DNA of 5,562 nucleotides from Bacillota bacterium (GTDB lineage Bacteria; Bacillota; Sulfobacillia; Sulfobacillales; Sulfobacillaceae). Both the position numbers and the translations under genes were made by a program. The stretch covers positions 1 through 5,562 of the forward strand of contig JAMDDZ010000085.1 of the NCBI GenBank assembly GCA_023488565.1, read 5' to 3'. Of this stretch, positions 1-5,562 are shown piece after piece. Each line of letters starts with the position of its first letter. The stretch's first letter is position 1. Below the pieces are notes generated by a model. That model had not been told where the DNA came from. It made no database searches and worked only from the letters and a program-made list of their open reading frames with translations.

Positions 1-111
1 GGCCGCGGAACAACGTCAGCCGCCACGGTCGTGGCGGAATCCGAGACGCCCAAAGCGCGGAGACAGCGGTTTCAAACCCGTCAAACATGGTAAAAACTGG
101 GGATCACTCAG
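1..111 (+). mobile_element. Right end of an insertion sequence, IS10-like IS4-family tip
   Basis: The coding sequence of the leftward McrB-like gene stops making sense at about 111/112, and the sequence to the left ends in GGGGATCACTCAG. Read inwards this is CTGAGTGATCCCC, differing at one base from the known IS10 tip CTGAGAGATCCCC. Two + strand frames are open from the left edge: one ends in KARRQRFQTRQTW with TAA at 91-93, 18 bases before the tip; the other contains PKRGDSGFKPVKHGKNW and runs through the tip. Both are basic, as transposase C-termini often are, and I cannot decide between them. The segment up to about 85 is richer in G+C than the interrupted gene. The other IS end and any target duplication lie outside the window, so family assignment rests on the tip alone. 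Confidence 0.6.
89..111. repeat. Putative IS terminal inverted repeat (one end)
   Basis: Read on the minus strand the element would begin CTGAGTGATCCCCAGTTTTT. The position coincides with the last recognisable residues (YFSDF) of the McrB-type ATPase. The extent of the repeat is a guess, because the partner end is not in the window. The adjacent nine bases, 112-120, would be one copy of a target duplication if the element is IS10-like. Confidence 0.5.
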
Positions 112-1382
112 GATAAAATCCGAAAAATAGTGCTCCACTTTGGCTACGTTAAATTCATCAAGGCACAACAGGGCATGGTCTGCACGTGAACGCAAAACAT
201 CTTCCAATGCACCAGCGATACGTTGGCGGGACAGAGGGCTCATAAATCCCAAGAGATCTGCGGGATCTGCCCATGCGGGGCTTACCGCCACCATGTAGTA
301 ATGCCATCCGAACAGTGAAGCAATAATACGGGTTAATGTGGTTTTCCCAGCACCAGACGGTCCCGAGAAAATTGCAAAAGGTCTGGTTTCCAAAGCCAGC
401 AGCACATTGAGGAAGTCTTCAAGAGCGAACTGATACCCCATCGCTATGACTGTGTTGTGGGCTTGAACAAGATTGAACAACTCCCTCCCATATGGGCCCA
501 CCGTTTCCGCCGCCCCGACACATGCGTAAACGGTGCGCTCGGTCGGTCTAAAGGGATTGCTGAGGGCCACGGAAAACTCGGATCGCCCGCAAGGATGTGA
601 AATGCTTCTAAACTAAAATTCCACAAGTATCCTTGCTTAACCTGCCCTCTACGATCGAATGGCCCGTCGGGCATGTTCATACGCAAGAGATCCTCTGAAA
701 AGTTTTCGCGCAAATATGGCTTCGAAAGCTCGTAATAGTGAACGGTGGTAGCCCAACCCTGATTCTCCCATGCGTTGTGAGACCCTGAGTGGGGATTGTC
801 TCTTTGTTCTGCCCCCTTTTCGGCGATGCTTATTGCGTGAACCGCTCCGTTGCTATAGTGGACCAATACATCTCCCGGCAATATTCCCGACACTCGCTCC
901 CAGTGGCCAAGAGTGGCACCCGTGTTTGTATGGAGCGGGGCCCATACATACCTCCCTTCTCGTTCGGAATCGTACGATTGTCCTTGGTTAACCCACCAGT
1001 ATTGGGTCGGTAAGCGGGCATCATCTCCATCCTTAGCAGGTTCAGAACCGTCACTGGTAGCGTCACTCTTTGTTTGAACGTATTCTGGTGCCCAAGAATT
1101 CCAACGTTCAATTAAATAGGCATGGCCTTCATCAGAAATTTGCCACTTCCCTTGATTTTTGACCATTAACCCTTTTTTGACTAAATCATAGCGTGCCCAC
1201 GGGACATCGTGATCAGACCACCGAAGATACCCCGTAGGCGTCTTGTATTGCTTATCTTCATCTGTCAATTCTGGAAAATGCCTCTCTACCCGTTCAATAG
1301 CATCCGAGGGCTTGAGTGGTCCCCCTGCTTCGTCGAGTACTTTTAATAGGGGCATCCATATACTTTTTCTTCGAGGAAACAT
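112..1382 (-). pseudogene. McrB-type restriction ATPase: Mrr_N + EVE-like + AAA+, frameshifted and IS-truncated
   Basis: The McrB family supplies the GTP-driven motor of modified-DNA-dependent McrBC restriction. The ATG at 1382 is chosen because AGAGGTGG lies 7 bases upstream; an in-frame TTG at 1433 has no such site. Residues about 6-92 resemble the Mrr N-terminal winged helix (PLLKVLDEAGGPLKPSDAI, GKWQISDEGHAYL). An acidic linker follows at about 100-124. Residues about 127-260 resemble an EVE/PUA-like base-reader domain (YWWVNQGQSYDSEREGRYVW, GDVLVHYSNGA). Near residue 270 (bases 573-576) the frame shifts by one base; the next frame carries Walker A GPSGAGKTT, the McrB-like stretch WADPADLLGF and Walker B LLCLDEFN followed by YFSDF. 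The IS then replaces the rest, so sensor I and the C-terminal helical part are missing. A McrC partner would be expected further left. Family assignment is confident at domain level; function is presumably lost. Confidence 0.85.
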
Positions 1383-1389
1383 ACCGTTA

Positions 1390-1397
1390 CCACCTCT
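1390..1397 (-). promoter_or_regulatory. Ribosome binding site deciding the McrB-like start
   Basis: AGAGGTGG, 7 bases before the ATG at 1382. It favours that ATG over the TTG 17 codons upstream. Confidence 0.7.
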
Positions 1398-1455
1398 ATC
1401 GTCAGAGTCGAACGTAGTCGGAAGATCATTCAAATGCTATCACCAAATCAGCGCG

Positions 1456-1484
1456 AATAAATCTACTGATATGCCATTCGTCAA
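1456..1484 (-). promoter_or_regulatory. Candidate sigma-A-type promoter for the McrB-like gene
   Basis: On the minus strand there is a -35 hexamer TTGACG (1484-1479), a 17-base spacer and a -10-like TTTATT (1461-1456). The -35 matches the consensus at five of six positions and the -10 at four. Transcription would begin near 1449, leaving a leader of about 67 bases before the ATG at 1382. The site lies in the start region of the divergent 82-codon ORF. I found no equally good + strand promoter in the gap. Confidence 0.45.
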
Positions 1485-1719
1485 AAATTGCTGCAAGTCT
1501 TCTTCTACTCGCTACAAACAAATTCCTGCAAATTTAGAAGGTCGCGTCAATGACTGGAACCAGATGGCCAACGCGACCCCTAGCCTCAACGGGGTGCCAT
1601 GTTTTTCCCATTGGAAGAATCGGGAGGATTTTAAGACATACAAAGAGAAGTACACTGTCGCATTAGTCAGCGAATTTCACCTATGGAAAGAGGGGATCGC
1701 AAATGAAAGAATTCTATGA
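1471..1719 (+). CDS. Small hypothetical protein upstream of and overlapping the helicase
   Basis: An 82-residue ORF starting with ATG (MPFVKNCCKSSSTRYK) and ending with TGA at 1717-1719. I do not recognise a family. The second half is rich in aromatic and charged residues (VNDWNQMANA, CFSHWKNREDFKTYKEKYTV, FHLWKEG) and reads like a real protein rather than a shadow frame. There is no signal peptide or membrane segment. No clear Shine-Dalgarno site precedes the ATG; the frame stays open upstream into the region antisense to the McrB-like gene, so the start is uncertain. It overlaps the helicase start by 17 bases in a different frame, as in translationally coupled operons. It could be a genuine small partner of the helicase, or the tail of an older, larger gene. 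Confidence 0.5.
   Translation: MPFVKNCCKSSSTRYKQIPANLEGRVNDWNQMANATPSLNGVPCFSHWKNREDFKTYKEKYTVALVSEFHLWKEGIANERIL
1687..1695 (+). promoter_or_regulatory. Ribosome binding site of the helicase gene
   Basis: AAAGAGGGG, 7 bases before the ATG at 1703. It lies inside the preceding ORF and supports that ATG as the helicase start. Confidence 0.75.
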
Positions 1720-4291
1720 AAACAACGGGTGGAGTCTTGTTTATTCTCACACCCTGCCAGCTCAACAGGGAACAACCATCTCCAGCGACGATCTCGACCT
1801 CTCAAGTACAGTTCTGCAGTATCTTAAAAAACGCTATGTCGAAGGGCTCTACGTTCACCAACATACCGCCATTCACGCCGCCGTTGTAAAACAACAGCAC
1901 ACATGCATGACAACAGGCACCGCATCAGGAAAGACACTGCCATTTATGGTCGCCGCTATGAACCTCATCGTAAATAATCCGCATTCCAAAATCCTTGCCC
2001 TGTATCCCATGAAAGCGTTAGGTTACGAACAGGCACGCCGTTGGCAAGAAATTCTCAACGAATCCAGAATACAGGCCACAGTCGGGCGTATTGACGGGGA
2101 TGTAGCCACCGCTATACGTCCCCGCATACTGTCTCAGAACCACGTCATCGTGGCAACGCCAGATGTTATCCATGCGTGGCTTCTCACCAATCTCGATAAT
2201 AAGAACGTGAGAAACTTTGTCCGCCAACTGCAATTGGTTATCGTTGACGAAGTCCACACGTACACAGGTGTATTCGGCTCTAACTCGGCATATCTATTTC
2301 GGCGATTGCACCACGCTAACTCTCTACTTGGCGGTTCTTATCGTTACCTTGCAGCATCCGCAACCATGTCCAAACCAAATGACCACCTCTTCAAATTATT
2401 CGGGGTTCCATTCGAGGTCATCGCTGAGGATTCTTCGCCCAAACACAATACGAAAATCGAAATGACCGTACCTCCAACCGGCGACTTCCTCACACATGTC
2501 GTTGAAATACTCACGCACCTCTCCAAGGGCCCCGACCGATTCATCGCGTTTGTGGATAGTCGTAAACAAACGGAACAAATTGCTACCATCATGGCCAGGA
2601 TAGGTCGCGGTACCGACGACGAACCCGGACGACTAGATACCCTAAACGTGCTTCCCTATCGAGCGGGATATGAAGAACAGGACCGGATCCTTATTCAAGA
2701 ACGCCTTACAAAGGGCGATTTGACGGGAATCGTCAGCACGAGTGCACTAGAACTGGGATTGGATATTCAAGGGCTCACGGCGGCGGTCCTTGTCGGCGTA
2801 CCAAATTCCGCAACAAGCTTTCAACAGCGAATTGGTCGAATTGGTCGAGCTGGGCCGGGCCAGGTCATCGTCATCAAAGCCGGAAGCGTTCTCGATGAAG
2901 TGGTTTTTCGCCATCCTGCTTCCTTGTTTTCCCGTCCGCTTACTGAGGGTGCGCTTTACCTCGAAAATCGGCGGATTCAATACATTCACGCGCTCTGTCT
3001 TGGACGCCAAGGGGGAGAACATGACATGGTAGTTGGGATGGTCGGGGATGACGAGATCGCCCTCGATGGCTCAGTAGATTGGCCCACGGGATTCTCAGAA
3101 GTGGTACATGACGAACGCACGGGAGCTATACCAGTCGAATTCCAAACCATGAAGGAACAAGCAGGAGAACAACCCAATCGCACGTATGCACTCCGCGATG
3201 TTGACCTGCAATTTAGCGTAGTCTCCCACCAAGGAACGGCCCCACAACGGTTGGGGTCACTATCGTACGGGCAAGTGTTGCGCGAAGCGTATCCGGGAGC
3301 CGTCTATTACTACGCTACGTCCCCATTTCGCATAGTTCGAGTGGACACAGTCAAACGTCAAATCTCGGCGCGGCCGGAAAAACATTACACCACATCCCCA
3401 ACCGGTCTCCCGACCCAAATTTACCCAAACCTATCCGAAGGAAATGTGCATCAGGGGGCCCGTCATCACGACCTCCTCATTGTAGAGTGCAACTTGCAAA
3501 TTCATAACTCCGTCGTCGGATTCACCGATCGGCGCGGCCCGACAGAAACTCATTACGCGTATCCATTGCCCGTTGGCGGCAATATCATGTTCAGGTCACC
3601 GCGATTTTATCGATATTACTTCTCCTCAGGGGTCGTGCTTACCCACCCGTCTTTTGGTCAACTCGATGCACCTAAACTCGAGTCGCTCGCCTCCTTGCTC
3701 TACGAAGGGTTCCTGATTACCATTCCTTTTGAGCGCCAAGACGTCGGATACGGCTCTGGACGACACCGAAGAGAGGCAAACAGTATCTCAGTCAACGACC
3801 GATTCATTGCCCTATTTGATCAAATTTACGGAAGCCTTCGGCTGACTAGCCGGATTATGGAGGAATCTATTTTAATGCAATCGATCGAGAACAGCTTGTG
3901 CATTCTCGATTCCGATGTAGATGAAGTCTACCCATACGAACTTCGGGACATCCTCGAAATCCTCCGCAACAACAGTCAAGACCCTCGTAAACGGTATTCC
4001 CCTCAGCCCAGAGGAACAATGCTCATTCCGCCGGAGCAAGAGATGAAACGGGTAATTGCCCCGAACAGTACCGGTCTTGCCGTTCATAAAGCCAATCAGG
4101 AAGTCATCGTTGAGCGAATATTCCTCCATCCACTCAAAGGGTTAGCTTATACCGTAAAGTACCCTAACGATCCCCCTAATAACTTGAATCCTGCGGATGT
4201 CATCTGGTCTGTCGACGAGATCGCACCGATCGAGGGTGTTACTGAGTTTGCTTACTATGACATGAATACAGGGGCGGTACTCCCCAAATGA
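1703..4291 (+). CDS. Superfamily 2 DEAD/DEAH-box helicase, YprA/MrfA (DUF1998-associated) type
   Basis: An intact 862-residue ATP-dependent DNA helicase. Two RecA-like domains cover roughly residues 50-440, with motif I TGTASGKT (71-78), Ia-like YPMKALG (101-107), ATPD (151-154), Walker B DEVH (182-185) followed by the family-typical TYTGVFGSN, motif III SAT (219-221), IAFVDSR (281-287), motif V STSALELGLDIQGL (345-358) and motif VI QQRIGRIGRAG (374-384). This pattern is that of YprA/MrfA helicases; relatives include the mitomycin-repair helicase MrfA and, by domain type, DrmA of DISARM and DruE of Druantia. The C-terminal ~420 residues include REAYPGAVYYYATSPFRIVR, as in these families, and a DUF1998-like FIALFDQIYGSLRL (about 697-710). 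They contain only two cysteines, however, so the usual four-cysteine metal site is absent. The gene overlaps the upstream 82-codon ORF by 17 bases and a downstream ORF by ATGA, so it was part of an operon. A DNA-repair or phage-defence role is inference. Confidence 0.9.
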   Translation: MKEFYENNGWSLVYSHTLPAQQGTTISSDDLDLSSTVLQYLKKRYVEGLYVHQHTAIHAAVVKQQHTCMTTGTASGKTLPFMVAAMNLIVNNPHSKILALYPMKALGYEQARRWQEILNESRIQATVGRIDGDVATAIRPRILSQNHVIVATPDVIHAWLLTNLDNKNVRNFVRQLQLVIVDEVHTYTGVFGSNSAYLFRRLHHANSLLGGSYRYLAASATMSKPNDHLFKLFGVPFEVIAEDSSPKHNTKIEMTVPPTGDFLTHVVEILTHLSKGPDRFIAFVDSRKQTEQIATIMARIGRGTDDEPGRLDTLNVLPYRAGYEEQDRILIQERLTKGDLTGIVSTSALELGLDIQGLTAAVLVGVPNSATSFQQRIGRIGRAGPGQVIVIKAGSVLDEVVFRHPASLFSRPLTEGALYLENRRIQYIHALCLGRQGGEHDMVVGMVGDDEIALDGSVDWPTGFSEVVHDERTGAIPVEFQTMKEQAGEQPNRTYALRDVDLQFSVVSHQGTAPQRLGSLSYGQVLREAYPGAVYYYATSPFRIVRVDTVKRQISARPEKHYTTSPTGLPTQIYPNLSEGNVHQGARHHDLLIVECNLQIHNSVVGFTDRRGPTETHYAYPLPVGGNIMFRSPRFYRYYFSSGVVLTHPSFGQLDAPKLESLASLLYEGFLITIPFERQDVGYGSGRHRREANSISVNDRFIALFDQIYGSLRLTSRIMEESILMQSIENSLCILDSDVDEVYPYELRDILEILRNNSQDPRKRYSPQPRGTMLIPPEQEMKRVIAPNSTGLAVHKANQEVIVERIFLHPLKGLAYTVKYPNDPPNNLNPADVIWSVDEIAPIEGVTEFAYYDMNTGAVLPK

Positions 4292-4422
4292 CATCCGATC
4301 GAAGTCTGAGACTACAAAGGATTCAACCAAGTGTACACCTGGTACGCAATCGGTCGCGGAAGGACAAGGGATTGCAAGTTTCGTATAGAAAACGTGATCT
4401 TGTATCGCAATCTTCGAGCTAA
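4288..4422 (+). pseudogene. Truncated ORF translationally coupled to the helicase
   Basis: ATG at 4288-4290 overlaps the helicase stop (ATGA), with GGGGCGG about a dozen bases upstream. The ORF gives 44 residues (MTSDRSLRLQRIQPSVHLVR at the start; the rest is basic and serine-rich) before TAA at 4420-4422. The ATGA overlap is typical of a real next gene in an operon, but the product is too short to recognise and the following sequence looks degraded. I read it as the start of a lost third gene, cut by a frameshift or rearrangement at about 4340-4420. It may instead be a chance overlap. Confidence 0.4.
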
Positions 4423-4860
4423 AGAAGTTGTAAATCCGTTCGTGGTGCGCGCATTTGGCTTGGCAGGACCTGCCTCCCCTGCATTTACGGCGGAAAGCTA
4501 GCCACTTGGCGGATGCGTGGCATGGATCACTCCGGTCGCTCAACATAGGACCACCGCTACCGAGGCCGACTGGCACGCCTGGGTTGCAACGATAGACCGC
4601 TTGGAGAGAATGCCCCGCAAACTCGAGCGTCAGGCGGAGACCCTGTATCGGTTCTATGCCTTCTAGCATTGGTATGACCCGCGCCGGGTTTCCTGGCGGT
4701 TTTGGCCTCGGAACCCCAGGCGCGCCAGCGCTGGCTACAGCAGTTCTGGGATGCCGAATATCCCCGCGAGCACCGGCCCCTTCGCCATTGCCATGATTAC
4801 CGTGCCACGGCCACACGCTCCACTTGCGACGGGGCGAGTGGGCCTTTTGCGACGAGATAG
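4331..4860 (+). pseudogene. Degenerate coding remnant(s), family not recognised
   Basis: One + strand frame runs from about 4331 (VYTWYAIGRG, FRIENVILYRNLRAKEVV) through an in-frame TAG at 4499-4501, then from a GTG at 4517 to TAG at 4664-4666 (TEADWHAWVATIDRLERMPR, LERQAETLYRFYAF). After a frame change, protein-like sequence resumes from 4687 to TAG at 4858-4860 (GFLAVLASEPQARQRWLQQF, WDAEYPRE). The stretch from about 4440 is richer in G+C than the helicase gene. The look is that of one or two decayed genes, perhaps of mobile-element origin, but no catalytic motif is visible. A long opposite-strand frame over 4142-4816 is a shadow. No intact gene is supported here. Confidence 0.3.
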
Positions 4861-4928
4861 CCGATGACCGGAACTAAGATGATAGCCATTTTAGCCAAAC
4901 CCATGCCAAAATGAATTAGCGCCAACAC
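4797..4928 (-). pseudogene. Short hydrophobic ORF, probable C-terminal membrane-protein fragment
   Basis: From a GTG at 4928 to TAA at 4797-4799 this gives 43 residues with one clear hydrophobic segment (HFGMGLAKMAIILVPVIGYL) and a polar tail ending QVERVAVAR. The same frame is open without a stop back to 5057, 86 residues in all, crossing the left copy of the tRNA-associated repeat (FLLIPVVAHPP lies at the junction). No Shine-Dalgarno site precedes the GTG, so a truncated gene end fused to the repeat is more likely than a complete small gene. The family is not recognised. Confidence 0.3.
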
Positions 4929-4948
4929 TTTAGGGGGATGGGCAACGA

Positions 4949-5081
4949 CCGGGATTAGAAGAAACGCATTTGGACGTCTAGGGTGTCGCTCAGATGCCCT
5001 GAAGTCCTTGGCTTCAACGAATTCTAGGTTGCGTGTGTCTACGCTGTCGCTGTCAAACTACCCATTCCATCGCTCCGTGGT
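4949..5081. repeat. Direct repeat copy A, containing the tRNA-Arg anticodon-loop sequence
   Basis: This segment matches 5428-5562 in the same orientation, about 80% identical by hand alignment with two single-base gaps. It begins with CCGGGATTAGAAGAA, which on the minus strand is the anticodon loop and 3' anticodon stem of the tRNA at the right. The T arm and acceptor stem are absent here; left of the core the two copies diverge. It looks like an old attachment-site remnant. The remaining homology (about 110 bases) continues to the right of the core in both copies and belongs to the inserted element. Confidence 0.65.
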
Positions 5082-5339
5082 GACGGATGGTATGACCCAC
5101 AATGGGGTACCGAACCGCAAGTCGGTTGCCGCACATAAAAGGACGCATCATCAAGTGAACTGACGAATTCCTGAGTGTCAAGTCATCAAAAGATTCATTA
5201 GCGGTAAATCTGCATCGCGGACATGGCGAATCGTTCACGTCTGGTCTAGACTGTGCTGAGCATCGGCGATTGGCGCGAGAGCTGGGCAGGCGTTGTCAGG
5301 AGGCCCAGCGTAAAGCCTGCGGCCCGTGGGCCATTTTGC
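5082..5339. other. Intergenic or degenerate stretch without a supported gene
   Basis: No ORF here has a start site, motif or composition that convinces me. A leftward 61-codon ORF ends inside repeat A (stop at 5053-5055) and its last codons (HHGAMEW) align with the edge of repeat B, but it has no recognised motif. A + strand frame crossing 5200-5430 contains RRLARELGRRCQEAQRKACG but runs on through the antisense of the tRNA, so it is not believed. Confidence 0.4.
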
Positions 5340-5351
5340 TGGCCGCGCCGC

Positions 5352-5379
5352 AAAATAAAAAACCCGCAATCGCTTGCGG
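5352..5379 (-). terminator. Intrinsic terminator downstream of the tRNA
   Basis: On the minus strand the perfect stem CCGCAA / TTGCGG with a GCGA loop (5379-5364) is followed by GTTTTTTATTTT. It lies 16 bases after the CCA end of the tRNA, as expected for the terminator of a tRNA transcript, and marks the left side of the original tRNA locus. Confidence 0.85.
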
Positions 5380-5395
5380 TGAAAGGGTTTTAGGA

Positions 5396-5445
5396 TGGTG
5401 TCCCCGGCAGGATTCGAACCTGCGACGCCGGGATTAGAAGAACCG
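5396..5445 (-). tRNA. tRNA-Arg(UCU), 3' half only
   Basis: Read on the minus strand: anticodon loop CTTCTAA (5440-5434, anticodon TCT), 3' anticodon stem TCCCG, variable loop GCGTC, a perfect T arm GCAGG-TTCGAAT-CCTGC, 3' acceptor strand CGGGGAC, discriminator A and encoded CCA (5398-5396). Upstream of the anticodon loop the sequence stops matching a tRNA: positions 27-31 read CGGTT and pair at only three of five positions, and there is no D arm and no GTCCCCG 5' acceptor strand. The gene is therefore split at the anticodon loop, where tyrosine-recombinase elements often integrate, and the 5' half should lie beyond the far side of the inserted element. Isoacceptor identity rests on the loop sequence. 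Confidence 0.8.
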
Positions 5446-5562
5446 CACTCGGGGGTCTACAGCGTTGCTCCGATGCCCCGGAGTCCTTGTCTATCAACGA
5501 ATTCGGGGTTGCGTGTGTCTTACGCTGTCGCTCTCGAAATACCCGTTCCATGGCTTCGTGGT
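5428..5562. repeat. Direct repeat copy B at the tRNA junction
   Basis: This is the second copy of the 4949-5081 repeat, starting in the tRNA anticodon stem and running to the window edge, so its true length is unknown. The shared core with the tRNA is CCGGGATTAGAAGAA on the + strand. The sequence right of the core is not tRNA and is taken as the end of an integrated element that continues rightwards. A leftward frame open from the edge (HEAMERVFRERQRKTH) runs on through the tRNA to a stop at 5390-5392 and cannot be assigned; an integrase tail next to its attachment site is possible but unsupported by catalytic residues. Confidence 0.65.

Noticed and set aside
1434..1460. Leader peptide MLSPNQRE in front of the 82-codon ORF
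   Set aside because: It is eight codons with only a weak GGAAG upstream and no attenuator-like structure, so it cannot be separated from chance.
1243..1470. Upstream extension of the 82-residue ORF to an ATG at 1243
   Set aside because: It would run antisense through the Mrr_N coding region of the McrB-like gene; the extra residues look like a shadow frame. The ATG at 1471 was preferred.
4462..4474. Inverted repeat GGCAGG-A-CCTGCC as a terminator or operator
   Set aside because: The one-base spacer cannot form a hairpin loop without opening pairs, no T-run follows, and it sits in degenerate sequence.
4523..4533. GGATCACTC, similar to the IS tip at 101-109, as a second IS end
   Set aside because: Only nine bases match and the rest of the terminal repeat is absent, so chance similarity is sufficient.
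4142..4816. Long leftward ORF of 224 codons
   Set aside because: It overlaps the end of the real helicase gene, has no motif or ribosome binding site, and its composition looks like an antisense shadow of the + strand remnants.
5390..5562. Leftward open frame at the right edge (HEAMERVFRERQ) as an integrase C-terminus
   Set aside because: No catalytic residues are visible, it runs through the tRNA, and repeat A has a TGA in the same frame. It is kept only as a possibility in the repeat B entry.

Overview
The window looks like a decaying defence-type or accessory island from a bacterium of moderate G+C. Strong purine-rich Shine-Dalgarno sites (AGAGGTGG, AAAGAGGGG) and a tRNA gene with encoded CCA followed by an intrinsic terminator suggest a Bacillota-like host. 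This assignment is inference; no gene here fixes the taxonomy.

Layout. Positions 1-111 are the right end of an insertion sequence whose tip (CTGAGTGATCCCC read inwards) resembles the ends of IS10-type IS4-family elements. It sits inside a leftward gene (112-1382) that encoded a McrB-type restriction ATPase: an Mrr-type N-terminal winged-helix domain, an EVE/PUA-like domain of the modified-base reader type, then a GTPase-like AAA+ domain. That gene is broken twice, by a one-base frameshift at 573-576 and by the IS just after the Walker B region. A good leftward promoter lies at 1456-1484.

Divergently, on the + strand, an 82-residue ORF of unknown function (1471-1719) overlaps an intact 862-residue superfamily 2 helicase of the YprA/MrfA (DUF1998-associated) type (1703-4291). 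Its C-terminal half lacks the usual cysteine cluster. A third ORF starts on an ATGA overlap with the helicase stop but ends after 44 codons, so the operon's next gene is probably lost.

From about 4300 to 5340 there is no intact gene: + strand coding remnants with stops and a frame change, and a short leftward hydrophobic ORF. At the right, a leftward tRNA-Arg(UCU) 3' half (5396-5440) with its terminator joins a roughly 135-bp sequence that is also present, about 80% identical, at 4949-5081. Both copies contain the tRNA anticodon-loop sequence. This looks like integrative-element attachment scars at a tRNA gene, which would explain how the island arrived and why its edge is degraded.

How the genes might work together: a modified-DNA-sensing McrB-like ATPase (presumably with McrC beyond the left edge) and a helicase module share a divergent control region. 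A joint defence role is inferred from domains and context, not shown by the sequence.
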